Below the pieces are notes generated by a model. It was not told where the DNA came from. It saw only the letters and a program-made list of their open reading frames with translations, and searched no databases. Position numbers and translations under genes: made by a program. Shown here piece after piece: positions 14,251 through 24,394 of a stretch of 64,000 bases of DNA (position 1 is its first letter; each line of letters begins with the position of its first letter). This DNA comes from Hylemonella gracilis str. Niagara R (GTDB lineage Bacteria; Pseudomonadota; Gammaproteobacteria; Burkholderiales; Burkholderiaceae_C): positions 1,095,062 to 1,159,061 of the forward strand of contig NZ_JEMG01000001.1 in NCBI RefSeq assembly GCF_000600295.1, read 5' to 3'.

Positions 14251-15864
14251 TCAGGTGGTTTTTTTCATCGCCGGCTTGCGCACCCAGCGTATGGGTTGCG
14301 CTTTCAGCGGTCTTGCCGGTGCGCCGTGCTGCTTCAGGGTCTGGTCCAGGGCTTGCCCGGCATCGTCGGACAGCGCGGCTAGACGCGCAGCGGCGATGGC
14401 GGCCGCGCGCGCCGTGCCGTCGGCGAAATGCGGGGCCGCCGCCAGATGTCGCACGACGTGCAGCAGATTGTCCTTGCCGCGTTCGTTGGTGCTGCCATAG
14501 CCCTTGATCAGGCGGCCGCATTGGGCGATCTCGAAGCCGCTGTCCCAGTGGTGCGCCGTTTGCTGCGTGACGGCGGTCAGCCATTCGTCAATCAGGGCCT
14601 GCTCGGTGATGAAGCGGCTGCCATGCGGGCGCAGCCACCTGAGCCGGGCCAGCAGGCGCAGGGCCAGCATGCCCGTCACGGTGTGCGTGCCGATCTTGAG
14701 CGGCAGGGCCCAGGGCGTCTTGCCCGCGAGCATGCGGCTGCGGTCCCAGGCCAGCAAGCGCTGGGCCAGGCGCTGCGGCAGCAGGGCTGCGAACTCGGGC
14801 ACGCCAGGCTTGAAGTGGTCGTAGAGTTTGAGCAGGTCTTCATCCTCGGCCTTGACTTCGCCGATCACGCGTTGCCAGCGGCTGGCGCGGCTCTTGAGGT
14901 CGGCCACGCGCACGATGTCGTCGAAGGCCATCCACAGTGCCAGCCAGCGCGCCATCTCGCGGGTGACGGCCCAGCCGCGCCGACCTTGTGGGTCGCTCTG
15001 ACGCTCGGCCTCCAGCACCGCCTGCAGGCGATCGATGTAGCGCCGTGCATAAGCGGTGTTCTGGTATTCGGTCAGGCGCGCGCAGCCCAGCGTGATGAGC
15101 GCGTGCAGCGTGGACGGGAAACGTGCCGCCACGTCGGTCGGCGGGGCGGGCACGGCCTGCGCGGCCGCCGCGACATCGGGGGACGGGGCGGGCGGCGCGC
15201 TCAGCACCTGGCTGATGTAGTTCACCTGCTGTCGTTGCGCGCTCACGGCCTCGAAGCCCAGGGCGAAACCACGCAGGCTGGCTAGTGCCATGCTGCCTAC
15301 GCCGCCGATGACCTGTTCATAGTCCGCGCGCTTCATGGGCAGCAAGCCACTGGCCGCGATGCAGCCCAGCAAAACGGCGCTGACCACGGTGCCCGCCTGG
15401 CGGGTGAGCTCGGCCATGTCGATCAGGTGGTGGGTCTGGCTGTGCGCGGCGATCAACTGCGCGAGCCGCGCTGTGTCGCGCCGGCCATCGCCCAGCTGCA
15501 TCTTCTCCGCCGTGGTCAGCGTGCGCGCGGTGGAGCTGATCACCAGCGTGCGATCACGGCTGGCATGGCCCAGGCTGAGCTGACGTACCGTTTCCAACAA
15601 CTCGCTGGAAACCAGAGCGTCCAGCCGGCCGGGCATGGGGTAGAGGCCCAGCACGGGGCGCAGCCCCTTCAGCTCGGATTGGAGGGTGGGAAAGACCTCG
15701 AGGTAATAAGTCGTCGCGCCCGTGCGCTGGGCCACGCCCGGGATGGAAGTGGCCTGCACGGGGTAGCCGGCGTGACGCGCCGTTCCGACCAGCCATTCGG
15801 TCAGCACACCGCCGCCTTCGCCGCCGAGGGCGCAGAGGAGGAGGGATATGGGTTGTTGGGTCAT
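14251..15864 (-). CDS. iorB: indolepyruvate ferredoxin oxidoreductase, beta subunit (long form)
   Basis: 537-residue protein. The N-terminal about 200 residues are the pyruvate-oxidoreductase gamma-type domain (LLLCALGGEGGGVLTEWLVG, SIPGVAQRTGATTYYLEVFP). The rest is a helical extension of the DUF6537 type (RGWAVTREMARWLALWMAFD, LGAPARPLK-like tail), found in long proteobacterial IorB proteins. With IorA it would convert arylpyruvates (indolepyruvate, phenylpyruvate) to arylacetyl-CoA with reduction of ferredoxin. The start at 15864 gives a 21-base gap from the iorA stop. It is followed by the Bug receptor gene. Confidence 0.9.
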   Translation of the reverse strand: MTQQPISLLLCALGGEGGGVLTEWLVGTARHAGYPVQATSIPGVAQRTGATTYYLEVFPTLQSELKGLRPVLGLYPMPGRLDALVSSELLETVRQLSLGHASRDRTLVISSTARTLTTAEKMQLGDGRRDTARLAQLIAAHSQTHHLIDMAELTRQAGTVVSAVLLGCIAASGLLPMKRADYEQVIGGVGSMALASLRGFALGFEAVSAQRQQVNYISQVLSAPPAPSPDVAAAAQAVPAPPTDVAARFPSTLHALITLGCARLTEYQNTAYARRYIDRLQAVLEAERQSDPQGRRGWAVTREMARWLALWMAFDDIVRVADLKSRASRWQRVIGEVKAEDEDLLKLYDHFKPGVPEFAALLPQRLAQRLLAWDRSRMLAGKTPWALPLKIGTHTVTGMLALRLLARLRWLRPHGSRFITEQALIDEWLTAVTQQTAHHWDSGFEIAQCGRLIKGYGSTNERGKDNLLHVVRHLAAAPHFADGTARAAAIAAARLAALSDDAGQALDQTLKQHGAPARPLKAQPIRWVRKPAMKKTT

Positions 15865-15885
15865 GTCTTTGGTCTCGGGTCAGGT

Positions 15886-18051
15886 TCAAGCTGGCTGCAA
15901 GACCCGCACGACGGACCGCCGCACCGATGCCAGCAGCCGCTCGTGCCAATGAGGGTTCTGCACCACTTCTGCCCGATAGAAGGAAGGACAGAGCGTGGCC
16001 GCATGCGCGTTGGCGCCGCAGAGCCCGCAGCCCACGCAACCGTCGATCACGGTCGCCACGGGGTCTACTTTCAGGGGGTCGGGGTTGTCCTTGAGCGTGA
16101 GCGTGGGGCAGCCCGAGAGCCGGATGCAGGCGTGGTCGCCGTTGCAGACGTCTTCGTCCACGCCGTACTTCACGCGTTCGACACGTTGGCCTTTTTTCAG
16201 CAGGCCCGCCAGCCAGGGCTTGATGCGGCGCTGGCGTTCGAGCTGGCATTCACCCTCGGCCACGATGACCTTGAGGCCGTTGAAGTCGGAGGTGAAGGCA
16301 TCCACCAGGGTCTTGCGCACGTTGTCGACCTCGTAGGTCGTGACGGTGCGCAACCACTGCACGCCCAGGCCCTTGAGCGTGCTCTCGATGGTCTGGTTGG
16401 TGTGGACCACGCTGGCGCGCTTGTCGCTGGCGCTGGTCTTGGCTTCGTCATCGGGGGTGGAGATGATGTCCTGCGTGCCGGTGGCCGAGGTGTAGCCGTT
16501 CTTGAAGATCAGCAGCACCGCGTCGTCACCGTTGAACAGCGCACTCTGCACGCCGGTCAGCAGGCCGTTGTGCCAGAAGCCACCGTCGCCCATGACCGAG
16601 AGCACGCGCCGATTCATCATGGGTGAGACACCGGCACGGCTGGCCAGCGACATGCCGTAGCCCAGGATGGAGTGGCCGAAAGAGAAAGGCTCGAAGGTGG
16701 CGAGTGCGTGGCAGCCGATGTCGCCCGCGATGTGCACATCGCCCACCTGCTGCTGCGCGATCTTCAGCGCCGAGAACACGGGGCGCTCGGGGCAGCCGAT
16801 GCACATGCCCGGCGGGCGGCCTGGCAGGGGCTGGCCGCCGTCCTTGGCGATCTCGCGGGCGATTGCGGTGCGCCGTTCGCGGTTGCCGGCCAGCCATTCG
16901 GGCACGGCCGCGGGCAGCAGCTCATTGCGGTACCGCCTCAGGAAATTCTCCAGGCCGCTGGCCATGACCTCGGCCGAATACTCGCCAGCCATCGAAAGCA
17001 TGTCCTTGCCATGCAGCGGGGTCTGGATGTCGGCGCGGCGCAGCATCGTGGCGAGTTCCTGCTCGATGTACTCGGGCTGGCCTTCCTCGACCATGAGCAC
17101 GGCGCGCTTGCCGACGCAGAATTCTGTCAACTCCTCGGGCACCAGCGGGTAGGTCACGTTGAGGACCATCAGCGGGACGTCGCTGCGGCCGAAGGCGTCG
17201 GCCAGCCCGAACTGCTGCAAGGTGCGGATCAGGGTGTTGTAGAGACCGCCCTGCACGACGATGCCCAGATCACTGTGCTTGCCGGGAAAAAGTTCATTGA
17301 GCTGGTGCTGGCGCACGTAGGCGCGCGCGGCCGGCAGGCGTTGCTCGATCTTGAGCTTTTCATGGCGGAAGGTCACGGGCGGGTGGGCCAGGCGGTCGTA
17401 ATTGAAGGTTGCCGGCTCTTCCATCAGCGCGCGGGTGGAGATGCGGGGCGCCCGGTTGTCGCGCGCCGCGAAGCTGCCCCGCACGTGGCAGGCGCGGATG
17501 CGCAATTCCAGGATGGCCGGCATGTTGGACGCTTCGGACAACGCGAAACCGTGCTCCACCATGTCCACCATGCATTGCAGGTCGGGGCGCGGGTCCAGCA
17601 GCACCATGCCGGACTTGAGCGCATAGGCGTGCGTGCGTTCCTGGATCACGCTGGCGCCCTCGCCGTAGTCCTCGCCGACGACGATGAGCACGCCGCCTGT
17701 CACGCCTGGCGAGGCCAGGTTGGACAGCGCGTCGGCCGCGACATTGGTGCCGACGATGGACTTCCAGGTCACGGCGCCGCGCAGCGGGTAATGGATGGAG
17801 GCGCCCAGCATGGCGGCGGCCGAGGCTTCGTTGGAGCAGGCCTCGACGTGCACGCCGAGTTCGTCCATGTAGCCCTTGGCCTGCACCATCACGTCCAGCA
17901 GGTGCGAGACCGGCGCGCCCTGGTAACCGCCCACATAGGACACGCCGGATTGCAGCAGCGCCTTGGTGATGGCCAGGATGCCCTCGCCATGGAAGGTCTG
18001 GCCTTGCCCCAGCGCCAGGGACTTGATTTCCTGGCTGAATGAAACTTCCAC
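15886..18051 (-). CDS. iorA: indolepyruvate ferredoxin oxidoreductase, alpha subunit
   Basis: 721-residue ThDP enzyme. The N-terminal pyrimidine-type domain has VGGYQGAPVSHLLDVMVQAK and HVEACSNEASAAAMLGASIH. The central region has GMCIGCPERPVFSALKIAQQ. The ThDP diphosphate-binding region is MGDGGFWHNGLLTGVQSALF followed by NGDDAVLLIFKNGYTSATGT. The C-terminus carries ferredoxin-like cysteines (VCNGDHACIRLSGCPTL and IDGCVGCGLCGANAHAATLC), one cluster being an imperfect CxxCxxC set. It decarboxylates arylpyruvates with IorB. It is divergent from a LysR gene, 114 bases apart, that probably regulates the unit. Confidence 0.92.
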   Translation of the reverse strand: MEVSFSQEIKSLALGQGQTFHGEGILAITKALLQSGVSYVGGYQGAPVSHLLDVMVQAKGYMDELGVHVEACSNEASAAAMLGASIHYPLRGAVTWKSIVGTNVAADALSNLASPGVTGGVLIVVGEDYGEGASVIQERTHAYALKSGMVLLDPRPDLQCMVDMVEHGFALSEASNMPAILELRIRACHVRGSFAARDNRAPRISTRALMEEPATFNYDRLAHPPVTFRHEKLKIEQRLPAARAYVRQHQLNELFPGKHSDLGIVVQGGLYNTLIRTLQQFGLADAFGRSDVPLMVLNVTYPLVPEELTEFCVGKRAVLMVEEGQPEYIEQELATMLRRADIQTPLHGKDMLSMAGEYSAEVMASGLENFLRRYRNELLPAAVPEWLAGNRERRTAIAREIAKDGGQPLPGRPPGMCIGCPERPVFSALKIAQQQVGDVHIAGDIGCHALATFEPFSFGHSILGYGMSLASRAGVSPMMNRRVLSVMGDGGFWHNGLLTGVQSALFNGDDAVLLIFKNGYTSATGTQDIISTPDDEAKTSASDKRASVVHTNQTIESTLKGLGVQWLRTVTTYEVDNVRKTLVDAFTSDFNGLKVIVAEGECQLERQRRIKPWLAGLLKKGQRVERVKYGVDEDVCNGDHACIRLSGCPTLTLKDNPDPLKVDPVATVIDGCVGCGLCGANAHAATLCPSFYRAEVVQNPHWHERLLASVRRSVVRVLQPA

Positions 18052-18165
18052 GCGTGGGTCTCCTCGTGCGTTCTTTGTTGTTTGTCTACAGGCACCGGGC
18101 CTGAAACCTGCGGCAGTGTCGTGCCTGTCGTTTCATTCTTCAATAGCATCTGCGAGATATGTAAT

Positions 18166-19080
18166 ATGAGCGACATGCATATCAACGAGCTGGACCTCAA
18201 CCTGCTGCGCCTGTTCGACGCCACCTACCGCCTGGGCAGCGTCAGCCGCGCGGCCGAGGCCGTGGGCCTGACCCAGCCCGCGGCCAGCCACGGGCTGGGT
18301 CGTCTGCGCCTGCTGTTGGGCGATGCCTTGTTCGAGCGTCGGGCGGGCGGTGTCAAGCCCACGGCGCGCGCCGACCGGCTGGCCGGCGCGGTCCGGCAGG
18401 CCCTGGGCACGCTGGAAGCAGCACTCAATGAAAGCGCGGCTTTTGACCCGCGCCAGTCCACGCGCACCTTTCGCCTGCACATGAGCGACATGGGCGAAAG
18501 CCGTTTCCTGCCCGAGCTGATCACCACGCTGCGCGAGCGCGCGCCCGGCGTGCGGGTGCAGACCTTGCCGCTGCCGCGCGGCGAGATCGGCACGGCGTTG
18601 GACGAGGGCCGCATCGACTTCGCCTTTGGCTTCCTCCCCATGGTGAAAGACACCCAGCGCGTGCAACTGCTGCAGGACCGCTACATCGTCATGCTGCGCG
18701 CGGGCCATCCCTTCCTGGTCGTGGCTCAACGCAAAAAGGGCGCGGCCCTGCTGGAGGCCCTGCGCACGCTGGAGTTCGTGGCCGGGCGGACCCATGCGGA
18801 CACGCTGCGCATCCTGCAGGGGCTCAAGCTGGAAGACCGCATCCGCCTGACCGCCGAGCATTTCATGGCTCTGCCGGGCATCGTGGCCGTGACCGACCTG
18901 GCCTTGGTCATGCCGCGCAACATCGCCCGGGGCTTTGCCGCGCAGGGTTACGCGCTGATCGAGCCGCCGTTCCCGCTGCGCGACTTCACCGTCTCCCTGC
19001 ACTGGAGCCGCCGTTTCGAGGCTGACCCGGCCAACCGCTGGCTGCGCGAGCTGATGGTGGGGCTGTTCGTGGTGCGCTGA
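18166..19080 (+). CDS. LysR-family regulator (probable regulator of iorAB)
   Basis: 304-residue LysR protein of the NodD/PcpR-like group: [43 protein letters not shown], then [20 protein letters not shown]. The effector domain contains [20 protein letters not shown] and a C-terminal [20 protein letters not shown], both typical. The ATG at 18166 (or 18175) has no clear SD. Divergence from iorA (ATG at 18051) argues for control of aryl-keto-acid catabolism. An ATCT-GCG-AGAT dyad at 18148-18158 could be part of its own operator. The effector is unknown. Confidence 0.88.
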   Translation: MSDMHINELDLNLLRLFDATYRLGSVSRAAEAVGLTQPAASHGLGRLRLLLGDALFERRAGGVKPTARADRLAGAVRQALGTLEAALNESAAFDPRQSTRTFRLHMSDMGESRFLPELITTLRERAPGVRVQTLPLPRGEIGTALDEGRIDFAFGFLPMVKDTQRVQLLQDRYIVMLRAGHPFLVVAQRKKGAALLEALRTLEFVAGRTHADTLRILQGLKLEDRIRLTAEHFMALPGIVAVTDLALVMPRNIARGFAAQGYALIEPPFPLRDFTVSLHWSRRFEADPANRWLRELMVGLFVVR

Positions 19081-19169
19081 GACTCGGTGGCCCCGGGCGC
19101 AAGGCGGGCCTAGCCGTGGGGACCAGTAGCGTCCCACCTACAATCCCACCCCAATTTCAGGAACACCCC

Positions 19170-19739
<570 letters not shown>

Positions 19740-19776
19740 AGGCGCTTGCGGGCTTGCGCCCGCCAAGGTGCGGGCT

Positions 19777-21102
19777 TCAGGCCACCGCCATTTCCTCGAT
19801 TGCCACGGCCAGGCGGTTGCGGCCCCGGCGCTTGGCTTCATACAGCGCCGCGTCGGCGCGCTTGATGAGCTGCTCCATCTGGGCCGTGCCGCCGGGCGGC
19901 CCGCTTGTGGCCTTGCTGGAGGTGTCCTCCCAGCGCAAGCCGCTCCTCACGGGGTTGTAGGCGGCCACTCCGATGCTGAGGGTCACGATGCCGCCTGGGA
20001 GCGGCGTTGCTGCGTGCGGAATGCGCTGCGCCCGCACGGCGTCCAGGACTTTTAGCGCCAATTGTTCCCCGCCCGCGGTGTCCGTTTCCGGCAGGATGAG
20101 GGCGAATTCCTCGCCGCCGTAACGCGCGGCCAGATCACCGGGGCGTTGCGCGGCGGCACGCAGGATGCGGGCCACGCGTTCCAGGCAGCGGTCGCCTTGG
20201 GGGTGGCCGTAGTGGTCGTTGTAGGTCTTGAAGTGGTCGATGTCGATCATCAGCAAGGCCAGAGGCTGCCCGCGTCGCGTGGCGCGCGCCCATTCTGTGG
20301 CCAGCGTCTCGTTGAACTTGCGCCGGTTGGGCAAGTCGGTCAGGGCGTCGGTCTCGCTGATCCAGCGCAGTTGTTCCAGGCTTATTTCCAGTGCGGCGGA
20401 GCGCGTGCGTAGCTCCGCGTTCAGTGCCGCCATGTGCATGTTCATGAAGGCCGCGAACAGGCCCACATGCGCCGCCACCATGCCCAGCACTTGCAGCGCC
20501 AGCAGTCCGTAGATCAGTCCTTCGAATCGCAGGAAGAGTTCGGTGAAGTTCTCCGCGATCACGACGCGCGTGACCATCAGCACGATGAGCAGTGTCCAGA
20601 AGATCACGGGGTCGCGACGGCTGTGGCCGAGCCGGGTGATCTGTTCGGACTGGTAGCGGGCCCGTGCCAGCGCCGTCAGTCCGAAGACCGCGATCAGGCA
20701 CAGCACAGCGGAATGCACCTGGGTCAGCCGGTCGGCGTCGGCACGGGCCAGCCACAGCGCCAGGGGTTCGATGGCGGCGAGCGTGTAAGGCCAACTCCAG
20801 CGCAGGGCGTCCCGAAAACGGCCTCGCAGTTCGCGCTGGCGCAAGATGGCGCATTGCCCCGCGTGCATCAAGGCCAGGCCCAGGGTGACCAGGGTGGCGC
20901 TACCGATGATGAGGGCCAGCGGCGTCAGCGGGGTCTGGCGCAGGGTGATCAGCAGGAAACCCGCGGCGCTGACGCCGAACCCCAGTGCCCACAGCATCAG
21001 GTAGGGTTGTTTCTCCCGGCGCCAGAGCAGGTACAGGCTGACGCCCTGCATCAGGTCGATGACGCCGAAGAAGTAGTACTGCGTGTAGAGATCCAAGTTC
21101 AA
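19777..21102 (-). CDS. membrane-bound diguanylate cyclase (GGDEF)
   Basis: About 441 residues. The N-terminal region holds several hydrophobic helices (YYFFGVIDLMQGVSLYLLWR, LALIIGSATLVTLGLALMHA, FWTLLIVLMVTRVVIA), an unnamed membrane sensor. After a short coiled coil the GGDEF domain begins at TDALTDLPNRRKFNETLATE, with IDIDHFKTYNDHYGHPQGD and the active-site RYGGEEF. An RxxD I-site (RPGD) sits five residues before GGEEF, so product inhibition is expected. It makes c-di-GMP. No ATG fits the conserved start. TTG codons at 21102 or 21096 are likely, while an ATG at 21234 would overlap the helicase gene. Confidence 0.88.
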   Translation of the reverse strand: MNLDLYTQYYFFGVIDLMQGVSLYLLWRREKQPYLMLWALGFGVSAAGFLLITLRQTPLTPLALIIGSATLVTLGLALMHAGQCAILRQRELRGRFRDALRWSWPYTLAAIEPLALWLARADADRLTQVHSAVLCLIAVFGLTALARARYQSEQITRLGHSRRDPVIFWTLLIVLMVTRVVIAENFTELFLRFEGLIYGLLALQVLGMVAAHVGLFAAFMNMHMAALNAELRTRSAALEISLEQLRWISETDALTDLPNRRKFNETLATEWARATRRGQPLALLMIDIDHFKTYNDHYGHPQGDRCLERVARILRAAAQRPGDLAARYGGEEFALILPETDTAGGEQLALKVLDAVRAQRIPHAATPLPGGIVTLSIGVAAYNPVRSGLRWEDTSSKATSGPPGGTAQMEQLIKRADAALYEAKRRGRNRLAVAIEEMAVA

Positions 21103-21220
21103 GGTGCAAGGGCTCCCGTGCTGCGCCGCCACTGTAGCGGCGGGGCCTTGTCCTGTCGATACGCTGCGCCAGAGGGCTGATTTCGGGCGAGATCGCCCCA
21201 ATAGGGGATAATTCAGGGCA

Positions 21221-22753
21221 ATGAACGACGACATTCGTGCCGAATCCCCCGAGCTGGCCGCTCCGGCCCCCAAACGCTACGCCGACCTGACCCTGGCCGA
21301 GCCGCTCAAGCGTGCCGTGGCCGAGATGGGCTACGAAACCATGACGCCCATTCAGGCGCAGGCCATCCCGGTGGTGCTGGCGGGCCAGGACGTGATGGGC
21401 GCGGCCCAGACCGGCACGGGCAAGACGGCGGCGTTCTCGCTGCCCTTGCTGCAGCGCCTGCTCAAGCACGAAAACGCCTCCACCTCCCCAGCCCGCCATC
21501 CGGTGCGCGCCCTGGTGCTGCTGCCCACGCGCGAACTTGCCGACCAGGTGGCCCAGCAGGTCAAGATGTACGCCAAGTACACCCATCTGCGCAGCGCCGT
21601 GGTCTTCGGCGGCATGGACATGAAGCCGCAGACCCTGGAGCTGAAGAAGGGTGTGGAAGTGCTGGTGGCCACCCCGGGCCGCCTGCTGGACCACATCGAG
21701 GCCAAGAACGCGGTGCTCAACCAGGTCGAGTACGTGGTGCTGGACGAGGCCGACCGCATGCTGGACATCGGCTTCCTGCCGGACCTGCAGCGCATCCTCA
21801 GCCACCTGCCCAAGCAGCGCACCACGCTCCTGTTCAGCGCGACCTTCTCGCCCGAGATCAAACGCCTGGCCTCGAGTTACCTGCAGAACCCGATCACCAT
21901 CGAGGTCGCGCGTTCCAACGCCACGGCCGCGACGGTGGAGCAGCATTTCTACAGCGTGGGCGAGGACGACAAGCGCCACGCCCTGCGCCAGGTGCTCAAG
22001 GACAAGGACCTGAAGCAGGCTTTCGTCTTCGTCAACAGCAAGCTGGGCTGTGCCCGGCTGGCCCGCGCGCTGGAGCGCGACGGCCTGAAGACTGCGGCCC
22101 TGCACGGCGACAAGAGCCAGGACGAGCGTCTCAAGGCCCTGGACGCCTTCAAGAAGGGCGAGGTGGATCTGCTGGTCTGCACCGACGTGGCCGCGCGTGG
22201 CCTGGACATCAAGGATGTGCCGGCAGTCTTCAACATGGACATCCCCTTCAACGCCGAGGACTATGTGCACCGCATTGGCCGCACGGGTCGCGCCGGCGCG
22301 CTGGGCGTGGCGGTGAGTTTTGTTTCGCCGCGCGACGTCAAGTCGGTGGCCGAGATTGAAAAGCTGATCAAGACCAAGATCGAGATCGAGCCCGTCGAGT
22401 TCGACGAAGACCGTCCGGACATCCGCCGCCAGGGCCGCTTTAATGAAGGGCACCGCCTTTACGAGCGCGAGCCTGGCCGCGAGGAGACACGTGGGGAGGG
22501 CGGTGAACGCCCCCGCGAGCGAGCGGAACGCAGCGAAGGCAGCGCACCGCGCCGTCGGGACGCTGCACCGCGTCCGGCCTCGCGTGCCACGCCGGCCGAT
22601 CCTTTCTTCGACCGCCCCTACGAGGCACCCGCCACCGAGGCGGCCGAACCCGCACCTTGGGAAGCGGCGGCCAAACCGGTCACCAACCGCGGCAATCTGT
22701 CGACCAATATCCGCCCCAAGCGCAAGGTGGCGGCGCTGTTCAAGCAGTCCTGA
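21221..22753 (+). CDS. rhlE: DEAD-box RNA helicase (RhlE-like)
   Basis: 510-residue ATP-dependent RNA helicase. Motifs in order: Q motif (FxxL-type region ADLTLAEPLKRAVAEMGYET, PIQAQAIP), AQTGTGKT (I), PTRELADQ (Ia), TPGRLLDH, LDEADRML (II), FSATF (III), VFVNSK, TDVAARGLDI (V) and HRIGRTGRAG (VI). The C-terminal about 110 residues are an Arg/Glu/Pro-rich disordered tail (GREETRGEGGERPRERAERS) typical of RhlE-type enzymes. It is likely involved in RNA remodelling in cold adaptation or degradosome assembly. Clear ATG at 21221. The promoter region is shared with the divergent GGDEF gene. Confidence 0.93.
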   Translation: MNDDIRAESPELAAPAPKRYADLTLAEPLKRAVAEMGYETMTPIQAQAIPVVLAGQDVMGAAQTGTGKTAAFSLPLLQRLLKHENASTSPARHPVRALVLLPTRELADQVAQQVKMYAKYTHLRSAVVFGGMDMKPQTLELKKGVEVLVATPGRLLDHIEAKNAVLNQVEYVVLDEADRMLDIGFLPDLQRILSHLPKQRTTLLFSATFSPEIKRLASSYLQNPITIEVARSNATAATVEQHFYSVGEDDKRHALRQVLKDKDLKQAFVFVNSKLGCARLARALERDGLKTAALHGDKSQDERLKALDAFKKGEVDLLVCTDVAARGLDIKDVPAVFNMDIPFNAEDYVHRIGRTGRAGALGVAVSFVSPRDVKSVAEIEKLIKTKIEIEPVEFDEDRPDIRRQGRFNEGHRLYEREPGREETRGEGGERPRERAERSEGSAPRRRDAAPRPASRATPADPFFDRPYEAPATEAAEPAPWEAAAKPVTNRGNLSTNIRPKRKVAALFKQS

Positions 22754-22839
22754 TGCGGCACGGCGCACCGGCTGCGCTGCACCCGTACGCTCCATTTCCC
22801 TTTCATCGCGACCTGGACCGCCAGTTGGTCGGGCCGTCC

Positions 22840-24285
22840 CTATTTCAGGGCTGCCAGTTCCTTCCACACTTTTTCCTCGTCCACGATGGCGACCGAGATG
22901 CGTGCCATGCGCGAAGGCGCCTGCGTGGGCGAGAACAGTGAGCCCGGTGGGATCAGCAGGCCGCGGTCGGCGGCCTCGCGCGCCAGCTGCTCGCTGTCGC
23001 GGCCGCAGTCGGCCCAGATGAACATACCCGCCTGGGGCTCGTTCGGCACCGTGTAGCCGAGCTTGATCAGGCGTTTGAGGCAGCGCGCGCGCGCCTCGTC
23101 CACGCGCAGGCGCAAGCGCTCGACGTGGCGGCGGTAAGCGCCATCGGCCAGGATGCGGTGCACCACCCGTTCGCTGAGCTCGCTGGAGGTGAGCGCGCCC
23201 AGCATCTTGATGTCGCTCAGGCGCTGCACCAGGTCGTCCTTGGCGGCCAGCCAGCCCACACGCAGGCTGGCCGCCAGGGTCTTCGCGAAACCCCCGGCCA
23301 GAATAACGCGGTTCAAGCGGTCCAGCTCGGCCAGGCGGGTCAGATTGCTGCCGCTGTTCGGATGGAACTCGGCGTAGGTCAGGTCTTCCACCACCATGAA
23401 ATCGTGTTTCTCGGCGATGCGCAGCATGTCGTAGGCCGCGCCGGCCGACAGGCCGTAACCTGTCGGGTTGTGCACCGTGCTGTTGGTGATGAGTAGCTTG
23501 GGCCGGTGCTGGGCGGCGGCCTGCTCCAGCCAGGCCATGTCCGGGCCGTTCGGCCCGCGCGGCACGCCGATCACGCGCGCGCCGAAGGCGGCGAGGCGGC
23601 CGAAAACGACGTACCAGGCCGGGTCTTCCACGAGCACGGTGTCGCCGGGCTGCACGAGCAGGCGCGCGACCAGGTCCAGGCCGTGCGTGACGCCGCTGGT
23701 GGTGAGCAGGTTGAGTTCGGGATGCACGGGCAAGCCCTGCGCCTGCAAGAGTGCGGCGATCTGCTGGCGCAGAGGGGCGTAGCCTTGCGGATGACCGTAA
23801 CCCAACAGCGGGCCTTGCGCCGTGCGCCCCACGCTGCGTAGCGCGCTGCTCACCAGGTCCAGGTCCAGCCAATCGGGCGGCAACAGGCCGGCGCTACCCG
23901 GCATGGCGCCGTCGATGGGGTTGGAGCCGAACATGCTGCGCAACATCCAGCGGGTGTCGATCTGCGCGGGTGCAAGGGGTTTGGCGGCGTTGGCGCTCTT
24001 GTCGATCAACGGCGCGCGGCGGGCCTGCACGAAAAAGCCCGCGCCGCGGCGCGACTGCACCAGGCCCTGCGCGACCAGGCGCTCGTACGCCTCGACCACG
24101 GTGAAGCGGCTGACGCCGGCCTGCTCGGCCATCTGGCGGATCGAGGGCAGTCGGGTACCGGGGCGCAGGCCCTGGTCCTGAATGCGGCGCGCGAGATCCT
24201 GGCTGAGCTGAGCCACCAGGGTTGCATCGGCCGCGTGCACGAGCTGCGGGCCGGTGAGTACAGCGGTGGAGGTGGCAACTGTCAT
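22840..24285 (-). CDS. MocR-type GntR/aminotransferase-fusion regulator
   Basis: 481-residue MocR regulator. The N-terminal GntR winged helix (about 15-85) shows GLRPGTRLPSIRQMAEQAGV and RFTVVEAYERLVAQGLVQSR. A PLP fold-type I aminotransferase-like domain follows: LLGYGHPQGYAPLRQQIAAL, NLLTTSGVTHGLDLVARLLV, PTGYGLSAG, and the presumed PLP-lysine region ILAGGFAKTLAASLRVGW. These proteins normally sense PLP or amino acids and regulate the adjacent divergent gene. Here that gene is an EamA exporter 109 bases away, with a direct-repeat/palindrome operator between them. Confidence 0.9.
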   Translation of the reverse strand: MTVATSTAVLTGPQLVHAADATLVAQLSQDLARRIQDQGLRPGTRLPSIRQMAEQAGVSRFTVVEAYERLVAQGLVQSRRGAGFFVQARRAPLIDKSANAAKPLAPAQIDTRWMLRSMFGSNPIDGAMPGSAGLLPPDWLDLDLVSSALRSVGRTAQGPLLGYGHPQGYAPLRQQIAALLQAQGLPVHPELNLLTTSGVTHGLDLVARLLVQPGDTVLVEDPAWYVVFGRLAAFGARVIGVPRGPNGPDMAWLEQAAAQHRPKLLITNSTVHNPTGYGLSAGAAYDMLRIAEKHDFMVVEDLTYAEFHPNSGSNLTRLAELDRLNRVILAGGFAKTLAASLRVGWLAAKDDLVQRLSDIKMLGALTSSELSERVVHRILADGAYRRHVERLRLRVDEARARCLKRLIKLGYTVPNEPQAGMFIWADCGRDSEQLAREAADRGLLIPPGSLFSPTQAPSRMARISVAIVDEEKVWKELAALK

Positions 24286-24324
24286 GGTGCTGCGACCGGG
24301 CCAGTGTCTGCGGGAAACCGTTTA

Positions 24325-24341
24325 ACTGTACCGGTACTGTA
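24325..24341. promoter_or_regulatory. candidate MocR operator and overlapping promoter
   Basis: Direct repeats ACTGTA (24325-24330 and 24336-24341) flank CCGGT, and their overlap makes the palindrome GTACCGGTAC (24328-24337). MocR/GabR regulators usually bind direct repeats in divergent promoters, which fits. It sits 39 bases from the MocR ATG and 53 bases from the exporter ATG. Confidence 0.5.
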
Positions 24342-24394
24342 TTGGTGACTGGCCCTAGAGTGACAGGCCTACCGCTGACTGTCAAGGCCCTCTC

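Noticed and set aside
20900-23872. A 990-codon open frame on the minus strand across the helicase gene
   Set aside because: It is antisense to the clear DEAD-box and MocR genes. It has low-complexity Arg/Gly/His composition typical of GC-rich shadow frames and no recognisable motifs.
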